DNA of 64,000 nucleotides. Source: Clonostachys chloroleuca (Eukaryota > Ascomycota > Sordariomycetes > Hypocreales > Bionectriaceae). The DNA is taken from the NCBI GenBank assembly GCA_037952775.1, contig JBANAY010000003.1:28272001-28336000 (forward strand), in the 5' to 3' direction. Numbering within the stretch: position 1 is the stretch's first letter; each line of letters opens with the position of its first letter. A program made the translations under genes and the position numbers. Shown here piece after piece: positions 23,793 to 36,668 of the stretch. Below the pieces are notes generated by a model. That model was not told where the DNA came from. It made no database searches and was given only the letters and a program-made list of their open reading frames with translations.

Positions 23793-25134
23793 ATGAGTTC
23801 CATCAAAGTTGGCATTATTGGATACGGTAACGCGGCCAAAACGTTCCACCTCCCCTTTATCAAGACTGTCTCCGAACTCGAAGTCTACGCCATCCTGCAG
23901 AGGTCCGAGGCACCCGCTGACCCATCATCAAGCCCTAAAGGCTCTCACTGCACTGTTGACCTCCCTAATATCAAACACTACCGCACTGCCGAGGACTTCT
24001 TTGCCGATAAGAACATTGATCTCGTAGTTGTTGCTACGCATACAGACACACACGCTTCCTTTGCCAAGCAGGCTGTGGAGGCAAGAAAACACGGTAGCTC
24101 TCGCGATCGACACTTGACTTAATCGCTCTATGCTGACCCAACTTGCTGTAGTCATTTCTGATAAGCCTTTTGCAACATCAGCCGAGGAGGCGGACGAAGT
24201 GATTAAAGCCGCTGAAAAGTCAGGAAAAATTGCCACTTGCTACCAAAACCGGAGATGGGTGAGTAAACACACTGAGCTTCTTCCTCGGTTGTGAAGACAA
24301 GACTTTCATTGTCTCATACGTGAACATAGGATGGGGATTTTCAAACCCTGCTCGACCTAAAGAATAAGAACGCCTTTGGCGACATCAAGGAGGCAGAGAT
24401 TCACTACGACTTTGAATCCCCAGAGTTTCTCAAGCATCTTCCCGCGAAGTACACACCAGGGGGTGGGCTGGCGTTCGGCCTCGGTACGTAGTCTGATCAA
24501 GCCTTGATCCGTGAACTTTGACCAAGAAAGGTTCTGACACAAATTGCCACCTGAAGGAACTCATAGCGTTTACCATGCATATACACTATTCGGTCGTCCC
24601 AGTTCAGTGACTGGATTCTATCGCGTTTACCGTGATGCCACAAGCCAGGTCGAGGACACATTCACTATCATCTTGCAGTATGGAGATGATCCCCTGAAGG
24701 GCAGGCTCGTTACGGTCAAGACTGCAGTCATTACCCCGATGGCTCAGCAACTCAAATACTGGGTTCGGGGAACCAAAGGATCCTACATCAAGTTTCAAAA
24801 ACGCAGCTTTTGTCCACAAGAGGAGGACTTGGCTGTTGGCAAGGGACCGGCAGACCCCGACTATGCAAAGGAGGCTGAAAAGTATTGGGGCACTCTTACG
24901 ACCTACGACGAGTTTGACAGTTCCATTCAGAAGTTTGAGCCTGAGATCAATAAGTACACTGGCCAAGTCCCCACGATTAGGGGAAACTTTTCGGGCGTAT
25001 ATCAAAATCTTGCTCGAGCTATATTGGGCAAGGAGGAGTTGGTGGTTAAGCTACCCGATGTGCGAGATTGCCTACGAATTCTTGAGCTGGCAAGGGAATC
25101 GCATGAGAAAGGCACTACAGTGGCATGGAGGTAA
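23793..25134 (+). CDS. Gfo/Idh/MocA-family NAD(P)-dependent oxidoreductase
   Basis: Cytosolic dehydrogenase acting on sugars, inositols or related hydroxy compounds. Exons 23793-24093, 24152-24258, 24330-24483 and 24557-25134, with GT-AG introns that all keep the frame, give 379 residues. The N-terminal Rossmann fold begins MSSIKVGIIGYGNAAKTFHL (glycine-rich nucleotide loop), and the VVVATHTDTHASFAKQA segment is typical. The spliced VISDKPFATSAEEADEVI contains the conserved D-K-P with the catalytic Lys (the EKP/DKP motif of the family). The C-terminal GFO_IDH_MocA_C domain covers the rest, with YTPGGGLAFGLGTHSVYHAY carrying the conserved Gly/His substrate loop. It resembles fungal GAL80-/YdgJ-like oxidoreductases. 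The substrate cannot be assigned. Confidence 0.92.
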
Positions 25135-26191
25135 TTTGGCACATAATAATATGAGTGTGAGAACTTGGCCACTCATAGCTGCCACGAACAACTTCTGGTT
25201 CACTACTGCGCTGGAATTGATATGGCCGATTACTAAATTGATACGCATAGCTGTATTAATAACACTAGATCCTTTTGATAACTAGGAACAAAGATGTTGT
25301 ATACCAAGGGCTAGTATTTATTAAGAAAACAACATCCATCCTATTCCAGTATACATAAGTCACTGTATCACTTGAAGAGGAAGCTGTCTAAGTCAATTAG
25401 GAATCTTTCCTAGATAGAATCTCAAGGCAGTGAAATGACCCTTAATTTTTTTTTTGCTGAACTGAGCCCAAGTGGCTGTCAAGTAGCTGTAAGAAAAACA
25501 GGGACTGCAAATTCACCTCGATAGAATTATTGTGACAGTTAGTCATATAATAATGCCTCCTATCGTGTAATCACAAGTAGATAATATTGCCTAATAGTTG
25601 CTCAATAATTTATCTCTGTTACCATCCCTACCTATTGTCTATCAAAATCGTGGCCTGTATTGGAAATTGGGATAAGACACCTTTGCAGTCCCTGTTATTC
25701 TGACGCCCACTTGGCTGTGCCGCATGCGATCCCGAAATGGTTCCTTGTAGCGGGTTGGGCTGATCTTAATCTTATCTTTCTTAACTCGCATGAAAAAGGT
25801 GTTCATACAAATCCAATGCTAAACATTGACCTTCTCGCGCATCTGTTTTGAGTTAAGGCGAGTAGTTCCTCTACAACCAATTTATCTGGTTATGGTTGGA
25901 TTATGGTTGGATTATAATTGCTATGTGAGATTTGATACTGTGACTCACTACAAAATACCACCCTGAGTAAGTTCCTTGGCTATGAGGCAGACTCTAGGCT
26001 CTCTTATGATGGCTGTGCATGCAGGTGAGGCCAACACTTGACCGACAGGGGCCATCAATTGGCTGACATATGTCTGGTGACACAGCGCAGACTTTTTGTA
26101 TGAATAAAGGGAAACCCATCCATCCTCTCCATCCGTCTGGCCATTCCTTATGCCTATCGATTGCCCCATTTCCCTCATTCCGATTGTCGCC
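25135..26191. other. Intergenic, AT-rich, small tandem repeat
   Basis: No gene. Around 25886-25918 an 11 bp unit (ATGGTTGGATT) is repeated about two and a half times. The right end is the presumed promoter of the HET gene. An alternative upstream ATG for that gene lies at 26150. Confidence 0.4.
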
Positions 26192-28636
26192 ATGGAGGAG
26201 CTACGTCGCAACTATTTTACACGGGCGCGAGAGCCCTATCCAACTGACCTGCTGGCCGACGAGATTCGTTTAGTGGCTTTGCTTCCAGGAAAATGGAGCG
26301 ATGATGTTCGATGCGAGCTCTTCCGCGTTTCTATTGAAAGACCGATTAAACACCCCCCTTACCAGGCCTTGTCATATGCATGGGGCACACCAGGCCATCA
26401 GGAGTCCCATATTCAATTGAATGGTTGTGAGTTCGCCGTGACTGTGAACCTCGGTAAAGCTTTGAGGCTTCTCCGAGACAGCGACGAGCCTGTAGTTCTC
26501 TGGGTGGACGCATTGGTGAGACTGCCCATTCTGACCATACCTCCAAGTTATATGCTGACCTACCCATAGTGTATCAACCAGCAAAATGACGAGGAGCGGT
26601 CTTCCCAGGTCGCTAAGATGCGCGAAATATATAGTGCAGCGGACCAGGTAATCATATTCCTTGGGGAAGATTCAAGCTATGGAGCAGGCAAATCGCTCAG
26701 GCGAGACCCTGGACCCTGTGTCCGATTTACGGGACACGATTCAGATGAGGACCTCATCAAACAACACGTGCGAAAGTGGGCGTCATCGCGCACAACAAAA
26801 CATATTTCAGCACCTGACATATTCTGTCTCATCGCCATCTTGTCAAGACAAATTCATAGCCCCAAATTCTCACAGGATATCCCGGTCCACCACCTGGGTG
26901 CCGTTTTTGAGGCGCTCCGGACTATGCTCACAGCTCGTTGGTGGGATCGAATCTGGGTTGTCCAAGAAGCCGTCGTGGCTGAGCACATGGTTGTGAGATA
27001 TGGCAATGCTTCCATGCCCTGGAAGATGCTCGCTAGTGTCGCGATTCATTACCACGATGGCGTTCTTTCAAAATTTCTTGATTCGGTCTCACCGGATGAC
27101 ACAAAAGTCTTGAGACTTCTCTCCCGAGTAAGGGACCTGGACCACTTTCGGCAGACTTGGCGAGCCCATATTCAGGGACTAGATCTCCTTGAACTGCTCA
27201 GACAATTCTCTAATCGAAATTCATCTGATAGTCGTGACAAGATATTCGCACTTATGGGTCTATGTGACCAATCACAGAATCTGATACCCAACTATTCGTG
27301 GGATGAAGTAACAGTGTATGTGAAGTATCTCATACAGATGATCCAGCAAAAAAGGTCACTCTCTCCATTGAATGGGGATATTGGCCGCAAAAGCAGGCGA
27401 GACATACCATCTTGGGTGCCTGATTGGAACGCTACCTTCGACGACTCTGACCGTGGACGATTAGCTCTTGCGGACCTGTACGACGCCTGTGGAGGGGTTG
27501 CTAGTACCATATGGGTGGTCAACGATGCAAGAAGAATAGGGTCGTGTATTTATGGTGGTGGTTGGGACTACGACAAAGCTATCTCACAAATTCAAGAGGA
27601 TATGGTCCGATTAATCGAGTCTCTAGAAAGCGAGAGCCAACCAGAAGCTTATTTGCCGGAAGAGGTGGAATCTTTGCTGAGGCGTTGTGCGCACAGCTTC
27701 AAAAGGATAGATGGAGACGGTAGCAAATTGCAGGCTATATGCAACAAGCTGATCTCGTTCTGTCATCCAGAGGGACAGAGACACCCGACGCGGTTTATCA
27801 ACCATAGCCTGCTGACCGTTGACTGTGAAAGTCGAAACGGTTGCGCAAATGGGTCTTTGCAAGTGAGAGGGCAATTTATCGGGACTGTATCCAACGTCTT
27901 CGAGCCATTGTACTCTTGCAACGACACAAAAGCAGTGCTAAATCAAACAAAATACTGGTTTGTAAACTGGTTGAGGTTCTCTCTCGGCAGAAACTTCAAC
28001 CCGTCAAATATCTTCAGAGACTTCAACCCGTTGAATTACTCTCCTATATTTGCAGAAACTCTGCTATCCAGTGCCAAAATAACCGAAAATGGCCTTCAGA
28101 GGCTGGAAATACAAGACAAGACTCGTTTGGGCTCTTGGTTGTGGCGCGTCCTTTGGAGGGAAGACCCTGCCCGACAATCTTATTATATCCAGAGACTGTG
28201 TCTTAAAGAAGGGTATGATTTGCCTTTACACATCCCGTCTCTGGATACCGAAAATCTGGACCCCCGGGTTGCGGAGTCATATTCAGCTGCTATGCGACTT
28301 TCTATCACTAAACGGGCATTTTTTATTGCTTCCAACGGCAGAATTGGCTTGGGGCCAATATCGATGAAAAGATCGGACAAGATATACGTCCTTCCTGGTG
28401 GGAAATTGCCCTTTATCCTCCGAGAACTCCCTGGCCATAACGAAGGACGAGGTCGACTTACAGATTCAGCATTCAGCCTGGTGGGTGAATGCTATTTTCA
28501 TGGATGTATGGATGGGGAGATGGGTTTGCCAAATGAGGGGGGATTCCAGATGATTATCATTTCTTCCAACATAGACCCTGGCAAGCATCTGATGTTCCAG
28601 CCGAGAGTGAGCCCTATATACATTCAATTTCTATAA
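26192..28636 (+). CDS. HET-domain protein (heterokaryon-incompatibility type)
   Basis: Protein with an N-terminal HET domain (PF06985), the module that in some fungi triggers cell death when incompatible hyphae fuse; most family members have unknown roles. Exons 26192-26515 and 26570-28636 (GTGAGA/TAG, phase 0) give 796 residues. I prefer the ATG at 26192 (GTCGCCATGG context) over the in-frame ATG at 26150. HET signatures seen: YQALSYAWG, VVLWVDAL joined by splicing to CINQQNDEERSSQVAKM, then IYSAADQVIIFLGE; further on RWWDRIWVVQEAVVA and SRDKIFALMGLC. The C-terminal half has no recognised domain. A short internal duplication (RNFNPSNIF / RDFNPLNYS) lies near 27990-28045. The gene lies only about 500 bp from an AT-rich block. 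Confidence 0.92.
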
Positions 28637-31182
28637 TTTAGAAATCTGGCTGGTTGTGAGCCAATTTTTGAACCTGAACCATTAATTTCTACTATGTCAG
28701 GATCTTTTCTTCGCGATTGGTCATTGAAGAAATGTTCTTTTCATGAACCAATGAGAAGCCATGCAATATAAACTGCATGCAGCACTTCGGACTTCGATGA
28801 ATGAATGAACAGTCCATTTGTCTTTTCAGTATACGACGGAACAAAACTCAAGAAACACGACTTCTGTTTCTGAGAGATCGAAATGGTGGCGGACAGGAAT
28901 TTTGTAAGGAAGGGAAAAACAGGCCATGTGTAAATTAAACACATTACTATCAGGAGTACGGGGTCAAATGAGGTTTCAAGTCAACTACGAACAATCTGCA
29001 GCTAATCTCAGTGGAGCAATACCATGAGAGATATGCTCGCTTGTCCGTGTTCTTAAGTTGATACTTCAATCAATAGATTAACCATATGTTAGATATTCGC
29101 TGCCCTCTAAATAGATGAATAAACTCTAGTAATCGGTTATGGTCAGATATCCCTCTAGAAAAGGTAGTAAGTCAGGGCCTATCTATATTACTAGAGGTAA
29201 TTATATAAAAGTAGCTAGATCTTATAGTTTAAAAATATAAATGATTTTTTTCTTCTAATTATATTTACTTTTAAAAATATCTATTTTAAAAAGTAAACCT
29301 TTTTATATTTTTAAATCTTAATTTTAATATAATATAATTTATTTCTTACTATATAAAACTATATTTAGTTTTTTAATTAGTATATTATAACTTCTTAATT
29401 ATTATATTTTTCTTTAAGTATTCTAAAATAATAATTAATTAATTTATTATAATTCTAAATACTATCTAATTAATTTTATTTAATTTAATTTCTCTATTTA
29501 ATAAACTTTTTAATATTTTAATTTAATTCTATTCTCTTTTATCTATTTAATATAACTAATCTAAATAAATTTTAAACTTAAAAAATTATTCTAACTTAAA
29601 TTAATTTGATTTAATATATTATCTACTAAAATTATATATAATAACTTAGATTATAATAATTATTAAGTACTAGAAGAATATTTATATAGTTCTCTATAAG
29701 TATATCTAACTCTTTTATTAAAAAAGTTTATAATATTTATTTTAAAACTTTATATTTTTTAAAAATAAAATTTAATTTATTATTATATATTAATATAATT
29801 AAAAAAAAACACTTTTTTAAAAATAGCTTATATATAATAGGCTATAGAGCTTAATAAGTTAAATAATAATAATTTTTTTTTTATCTTTTTTTTTTATTTA
29901 GTTTATCTCTATATCTCTTTTTTAATAAAAGAATTATAATTAAATTAAATCTAATTAAATATCTAGTTTTAAAATATTTTAATTAGATCTAGTTAAAATA
30001 TAATCTAATAGGTTTTAAAAGTATATTTATATTATTTTTAATAAAATTTAATTAATATACTTTTTAATATTTATTATTTAATCTAATTATTTAAAATAAT
30101 TTTATATTTAAAATTAAATAAATTCTCTATTATTTTATAAATCTATATATTATTCTATAGTATAACTAACTATATATTATAACGGTTAGGCGACTTATAC
30201 TGAACAGGGGTCTAGGGTAGGTCAGGATATAACTAATCAGAGTATTATTCTGAGTAGTATAATCAGGTTATTATTTAGACTATATAATATAAGTTACTAT
30301 TAATATAAGTATTATAGAGCTAGTAATAATAGATATATAGATAATATTATTAATAACTATCTAAAAGAGTATTCTATTTAATAAAATAAATATATATATA
30401 TATCAGGGTAATATATTTAATATAGAATATATTATTAGTAACTAGTTAGTAGTATAGTTAATATATGCAATATTAACTATATTATATTCTGTATATAACC
30501 AGATGTAATAACTAAGGGAGACCTTTTTATATAGTACAGGGGTAGTTTGTAATATATATAAATAGATATTAGATTAATATTAAATCTATTATTTTCTAAT
30601 TAAAATCTTCTATAGCTATAAATATATACTATATTTATAAAGATAAATTAACTAATAATCTTAAGTAACTAACTTTTCTTATTTCTAAATATATATAATT
30701 TTAAATTAAATTAAATTAAACTCTAATATATTGTTCTTTCTATTCTTTCTATCCCTATTCTATCTCTATCTCTTTTCTATCTCTATCTCTTTTCTCTCTC
30801 TATTTTACTTATATTCCTATCTCCTATTTCTTTTTCTTATTATCTCTCCTATTTCTTTTCTATCTCCTTTACTTATATCTCTTTTATAATCTTAGTAAAT
30901 CCTTATATAAATAGTACTTGAGCAAGATAGCTTTCTATAGCCTTATATAACCCATCTCAAACTAAATCAATTTGGGCAATACTTTGGGTCACGAAGAGCG
31001 AAGCTCCACTATCTATCTCTTCTCATGGCTCTATCTACGCTCTAGGTACATTCTCCAACGTGTTCTCTGGATCCTGCATGTGAGCTTCTGGGCTTAAAGC
31101 TCTGTTCTATATCTCTTCAACACAAAACAGCCATTAGCCAACTTCAACAAAGCAGCAATGCAGCTAACAATAGTAGATATAA
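28637..31182. repeat. AT-rich RIP-degraded block A with flanks
   Basis: From about 29,150 to 30,960 the sequence is almost only A and T, rich in TA steps and poor in CA/TG, as expected of RIP-mutated transposon DNA. No coding relic could be read. It contains the dispersed repeat at 30178-30402. A pyrimidine-rich tract of TCTATCTC-like units runs from about 30,735 to 30,895. Normal composition resumes near 30,960. The block separates the HET gene from the carbohydrate cluster. Confidence 0.8.
30178..30402. repeat. Dispersed repeat, copy 1
   Basis: About 225 bp beginning TATAACGGTTAGGCGACTTA, with the shared core GGGGTCTAGGGTAGGTCAGG, highly similar and in the same orientation to 58906-59128. 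Many of the differences are transitions. The start could be a RIP-altered TG... LTR end, so these may be solo LTRs. Confidence 0.75.
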
Positions 31183-32820
31183 TTATTCTATTTTACCACC
31201 ATCATCGAGATATCCATATCGATCCGACTGATGTCTAACAGGACGATAAAGAAAGTAATCGAAACGAGCCTCCCGTGCTAGTCCATTCAGGTCCGAACAA
31301 GCCACCCCGACAAACGCACCAGTAAAGGGGCTACCTCCCCAGTCGTGAGCACATTCATCCGAAAGCGTCGATGCATCTAGCACCGGCCCTATCTCTTTCA
31401 GGTCCCCATGTTCCATAGCATAAGAGAAACGTAACTTCTCTCCGCGTACTGACATAGCAAGCTTTACTCTCCCTTCCTTAGGAATCGGAATAGGCTCAGT
31501 GGCAGGACTATCCAGTTTTGCCTGATGATTCGGTGCGGAAACCTTCATCAAGAGAAGTTCCCTCTCACCACCCGAATGTGCAGTGACAGTCAGGTAGTAG
31601 AAGCTACACTGGTTGTAATATGCAGTGAGTCCTGCGTATTGACGCTCATCCTCGGGAGAGTAATCAACGAGTGTCTCGGCATCAAATGAGAAGTGACACT
31701 GTCGACGCGCTACAAGGGCCTGCTCAAACCAGGAACCAATAGACTCCCGACCATACAACACAAGTCCATTATCCACCTTGAAGATACGATCCGGCTCTGG
31801 CGTTCTGAGCCATTGAAAATCACACGGGAGGCTGTTCTCGAATGTGTATCGTTTCTCAACCCAATACTTGGTATCGTCGCGAGCAGCAGGCAAATCAACG
31901 TGTAAACTAGGAGTAGGCCCGTTTTTGACATATAACCAGTCATCGTCGGCCCAGTACACTTCCTGTATAGCTGTCTCACGACCAAGAATACTTCGACGTT
32001 GTTGTCCTGTGGGCCGGCTGGTGAGATGCACCAGATAAGTTCGACCTTCAGGCGTATCCACGATATCTCCATGACCGGCCTTTTGTAATGCCACAAACGG
32101 GTCGTCCTTTGAAGTTAGGATGTGGTGTTGTGGATGAGCCTCGTAGGGGCCCCAGATTGAGCGAGACCTTGCCATCGAACATGCATGAAGCCATTCAGTT
32201 CCGCCTTCAGCAGCCAGGATGTAATACCATCCGTTGCGTTTGTAGATGTGTGGACCTTCAGTTAACCCGAGACTGGTTCCTTGCCAGATATTCTTTCTAG
32301 GTCCCACCAGTTTACCCAGATCGGGATCGTACTGCTGCAAGCAAATACCAGCAAAATTACGAGGTCGACCGCGATGGTCCCATAACATATTAGCGAACCA
32401 TTTCGTGCCGTCCTCATTGTCATGGAATAATGAAGGGTCAAAGCCTGAAGAATTGACGTACACTGGTTCACTCCACGGTCCTTGAATATCTTCAGCCCAA
32501 GTGATGTAGTTGGGAGTATCTTTAAACGATCCGTGAAGTCGTTTAGTGTTGGTATAGACAAGCCAGAACTTGGATCCATCATGGGATAGACATGGAGCCC
32601 AAACCCCGCAACTATCGGGGGCTCCACGCATATCGAGAAGAGATGCACGATTCAAGGGCCGACATACTAGCTCCCAGTTGGCGAGATCTTTAGAATGGTG
32701 AATCTGAACACCGGGGTACCATTCAAAGGTTGAGGTAGCAATATAATAATCATCCTCAACTCGAAGAATAGAGGGATCCGGGTTGAAGCCTGGAAGGATG
32801 GGATTGGTAACGAGAGGCAT
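31183..32820 (-). CDS. Beta-xylosidase / alpha-arabinofuranosidase, GH43 (subfamily 11 type)
   Basis: Exo-acting glycoside hydrolase releasing xylose or arabinose from short oligosaccharides. Single exon, 545 residues, the usual length for GH43_11 enzymes (five-bladed propeller plus beta-sandwich). Catalytic positions are visible: the general base Asp in GFNPDPSILR (about residue 15), the pKa-modulating Asp in SSGFDPSLFHDN, and the general acid Glu in GLTEGPHIYK. Other signatures are DDYYIATSTFEWYPGVQIHH, SCGVWAPCLS, AEGGTEWLHACSMARS and QKAGHGDIVDTPEG. No signal peptide, so the enzyme should act inside the cell on imported oligosaccharides. It is the first gene of the carbohydrate cluster, on the same strand as the GH78 gene 1.1 kb upstream. 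Confidence 0.93.
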   Translation of the reverse strand: MPLVTNPILPGFNPDPSILRVEDDYYIATSTFEWYPGVQIHHSKDLANWELVCRPLNRASLLDMRGAPDSCGVWAPCLSHDGSKFWLVYTNTKRLHGSFKDTPNYITWAEDIQGPWSEPVYVNSSGFDPSLFHDNEDGTKWFANMLWDHRGRPRNFAGICLQQYDPDLGKLVGPRKNIWQGTSLGLTEGPHIYKRNGWYYILAAEGGTEWLHACSMARSRSIWGPYEAHPQHHILTSKDDPFVALQKAGHGDIVDTPEGRTYLVHLTSRPTGQQRRSILGRETAIQEVYWADDDWLYVKNGPTPSLHVDLPAARDDTKYWVEKRYTFENSLPCDFQWLRTPEPDRIFKVDNGLVLYGRESIGSWFEQALVARRQCHFSFDAETLVDYSPEDERQYAGLTAYYNQCSFYYLTVTAHSGGERELLLMKVSAPNHQAKLDSPATEPIPIPKEGRVKLAMSVRGEKLRFSYAMEHGDLKEIGPVLDASTLSDECAHDWGGSPFTGAFVGVACSDLNGLAREARFDYFLYRPVRHQSDRYGYLDDGGKIE

Positions 32821-33900
32821 TTTGGATGGAATTAAGGTTGCAGATACAAATGGTAGGATAAGATAGGATCAATGCAATTTTAAACGAAAAATAAGGGTGG
32901 CTGTTCTGATCTCCTGATCCACTGTCACACTGCATTCAGCCTGAAAAGTATTACTTAAATTCTTCTGACACTGATTACGACTGAAAGAGTGGCCTTGTGA
33001 TACAGTCTCGTATGGCGAATAAACAGAATTCCCCCTCCATGCACTTGTTTCTAGCAAATTTGGGCCCAAACACGTTTGACAGCGTCATAAACTCGGTACA
33101 ATAACAAGCCGAGCTGAACGTGGACTGGACGGTCGGCATTCCCCGTGCTAAAACTTTCCCATTCAGGTGCCAAGTTATAACGATACCTCTTACAGCTACA
33201 TCAGTTTGCGTCGGGTGTGGGGGAGCCGCAAGATGACACTAAATTCACGCCACTACTGCTCAGCTCTACGCCATGAGTCGCCTACCAATATCTGACAACA
33301 GGTCTGGTATGTTGAATGGGTGTCGTCAGCAGCCATCTGTCAACTCGCTTGATCCAGCAACAAAATAGGCTAAATGTTGGAACCCTAGGCAGTCAACCCA
33401 ACAGCTCCAGCTTATGCGGGGATCAAATGCAGAACAAGAGATTTAGTTAGTGTCGTTATGAATTTAACTAATGCACGTGGTCCGCTTTTAAGTCGCCGTA
33501 AAAGGAGCCATTGGACCGGATGTTTAGCTCAACGCCTTCGGCCTGGAGCAAGACGAAAAAAATGCAATTGGTTGAGCGGTCCTGACCAGGAGGGCCCTGT
33601 CGTTTTTGTTCCACATAGCTCTAAGTTCGCCTGACCCAACCTAGCATGCCAGTCTAATAGTTGGAGGTTTTTCTTCCATCGTTCTCCGCCGCCTCCATCA
33701 GCTCGCGGAGGGGGCTCAGTAGTACGACGTATGGTAGACACTACCTGATCGTGACTCACAAAATACAAAATTACCTTGACTTAAGTAGGTATCAAGTTTT
33801 TCAAGTCTATATTCCTAACTGTCAATCCTCACTGATAGTCCTTATCTGTATTTGTCTATTACAACCTGTCAAGGAGCAGTCTCAGACTTAGATATGGGAC
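32821..33900. other. Intergenic, promoter of the GH43_11 gene
   Basis: No gene. It lies between the GH78 stop and the GH43 start, both on the minus strand, so it holds the 3' flank of the former and the promoter of the latter. Several short frames look spurious. Confidence 0.4.
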
Positions 33901-36668
33901 CTACATCTGGAAAAGCTTGAATCGCAAGAACAGGCCATTTTTCAACGTAAAGATTGCAAGAAAAACTCCATTTCCCCCCTTGACCATCCTCATTTCGTCT
34001 TTCCCATCTGGTAGGATAACTTCGGCTTCCGTCATGACTGGAACAACAATCTCCAGAGAAAAATTGCTGGCTTCCACTTTCCACTCTATAGACGCCAACC
34101 CATATGGTGTGCTTTGGCTTGCACTCGCAGACTGTATATCACCACCGGGCTGAGGTGCAAACCGGATTCTTGCCCAGCCCGGCTCAAGACATTTCAGACC
34201 GGCTAGACGCTCATATAAGAACGTCACCACGGATCCGAAGCAATAGTGATTGAAGGATGTCATTTCACCGGGGTTTACCTCGCCATTGGGTAACATACTG
34301 TCCCAGCGCTCCCACATGGTTGTTGCGCCTGCCTTGACGGTATATAGCCACGAGGGACATTCTTGGCAGAGCAGGACAGCATATGCCACCTGTATATGGC
34401 CAGTACGGATAAGAGCCTCGCATAGGAATGGCGTTCCTGCAAAGCCCGTCCCGATTTTGAATTGGTTTCTCTTCATGATGGTAGCTAGACGCTGTCCTGC
34501 ATATGTGAGTTGATCATCTGACACTAGGCCGAAGCATATTGCCAAAGCATAAGCTGTCTGAGAGTCGGAGCTGATGCGGCCTCTTGGTGATACATACTCT
34601 GCCAGGAACTCTCGACGACAGTCGGCTGCCTCTTGAGTGTAGAGTCGAGCATCTTGTTGCTTGTTCAGGACAGTCGCGATACGGGCCATCAAATCCAATG
34701 ATTGGGCGAGGAATGCATCTGCCACTAAAATGGGGTCTGTAGAGCCGTCCATTGGTTGTTCTGGTGGTGCCTTTGGATCTAGCCAGTCCTATTAAAAGTC
34801 AGATTATATGCAGCATTGAATCAAGCCATATTACTTACACCAAGTTGAAATGAGTCTCGGGCCCATAACTTCCTCTGGCCTTCGTCATCCCGCGGTATAG
34901 CATCGATCCACCTCTTCATGCTGTCATAGTTATCACTCAGGATCTCTATATCACCAGACGCCATGTAGAGAGCCCACGGTACCAAGACGACGACATCGTG
35001 CCAAATCGCGACAGGTAGCGGGAGGCTCCAGATTCCAACCTCCTCACCAAACATATTTGGGGTGACATATGCTGGGATACCTTTTCGGGAATCTTGATCA
35101 TATCTCACGTCCACCATCCAGTCTTTCAGGAAGCCGTGACAGTCAAATAGCTTCACGGCAGCTGGGGCAAATTGAGCAATATCTCCAGTCCACCCCAGAC
35201 GCTCATCTCTCTGCGGACAATCCGCAGGGATGGAGAGAAAGTTTCCCTTCGTACTCCAGCGTGCATTGCTGAAGAGCTTGTTGAGGTTCTCATTGGAACA
35301 CGAGAAGTCTCCCACGGGTTGCATGTCAGTATGGCACACAACAGCCTCGACTGAATCGAGAAGAGTACTGTCATCTGCCATACCATCGATCTGACAGTAC
35401 CGAAAGCCATGAAAAGTGAACTTGGGCTCCCACGAATGAGCAGATGCGTCGCCGTCACAAATATACACATCAGTCGCTTCGCAACAGCGGAGGGGTCGAA
35501 GGCCAAGTTCACCATGTTCAAGAACCTCGGCATGACGAAGTTCAATCTTGTGGTGTTTTGGCCCCTTGATTCCCTTGATCCGTACGTATCCGACAAGATT
35601 CTGGCCAAAATCAACGACTGTCTTGTTCGAGGGCGTGGTTATGAGTTTAACAGGACGGATGGTTTCTACTCGGCGAACAGGTTCAGAGCAACCAGAAACA
35701 AATCTAACAGATGCAGGCAAAGGATCAAGTACAGTAACTGATTCCCAGCCTGCATCAGCCGAGTGGCTCGCACTAGACCAATGTCGGATTTCGAGGTTGG
35801 CGTCGTACTTTTCTCCGTCGTATAGCTCGGCTTTGGTTGCAGGTCCCGGCATCGAGTACCAGCTCGAGTCTGAAATTACCCACTCTACCGTTCCATCTTC
35901 GTATGTTATCTCAAGCTGTGCCATCAAAGTAGAAAAAGGACCCCATCGGTGTTGCCGGCCGCCAAAGAAACCAAGGCGTCCGCAGAACCAACCATCAGCA
36001 AGACGAAAGCCAAGGCAGTTCTGACCAGAGGATTTGAGTAGGTCAGCTACGTCGTATGTCTGGTACCGGATACGATTATCGTAAACTGTCCATCCAGGGG
36101 CTAAGAAGTCATCACTGACGCGATGGCCGTTCAACTCTGCTTCATAAACACCTTGGACCACGACGTATAATCTTGCCCTAGTGATTGGGCAGGACCTGGT
36201 TCCGAAAGCTTTACAAAGCAGTTGCTCTCGTTGAGTCGAGCTGCTTCCCTGGACAAGCTGGGTCGAGCTAATCCTTTGGCAAGCCCAGTTCTCTCTCGCC
36301 ATCAATCCAGTTTCGTAGAACGTCCCCTGGCTCCAAGAGGTAACGTTCTGGCCGTCAAAGGCTCTTACACGTATAGAGATCCTTTGCCGGGGTTTTAGAG
36401 AATCCTTGTCGGGCCACGGTACCAACTGTGAAGAGCTCGACTCTATTTTGAAACAGGTCTGCCGATTCTGAGTGATGGCGACATCATTTTGAGTAGTTGA
36501 CGTTGGAGGATGTTGAGTAATTTCAATTTCATACGCAGTCTGTATGAAGGTGTTCTCAGTAACCAAGGTCCATGATATTCTTGGTCTAGGATCATCTAGA
36601 CCAATGCTGTACTGAGGTTGGTGATGCTGAAAATGAACGTTCGCGACCTGGACATCTACCAACACCAT
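33901..36668 (-). CDS. Alpha-L-rhamnosidase, GH78
   Basis: Inverting glycosidase that removes terminal L-rhamnose from pectin, arabinogalactan or flavonoid glycosides. Exons 36668-34839 and 34788-33901 (GTAAGT/TAG, phase 0) give 905 residues, normal for multi-domain GH78. The N-terminal beta-sandwich domains include DDPRPRISW and the rhamnose-binding-like GVYEAELNGHRVSDDFLAPGW stretch. The (alpha/alpha)6 catalytic domain carries the signature CPQRDERLGWTGD (about residues 484-496, with the acidic catalytic region), and after the intron the GDWLDP motif, WERWDSMLPNGEVNPGEMTSFNHY-like segment and a C-terminal sandwich. No signal peptide is present. It is divergent from the secreted hydrolase across a 1.3 kb promoter region and flanked by GH43, suggesting co-regulation in rhamnose-containing glycan use. 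Confidence 0.95.
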
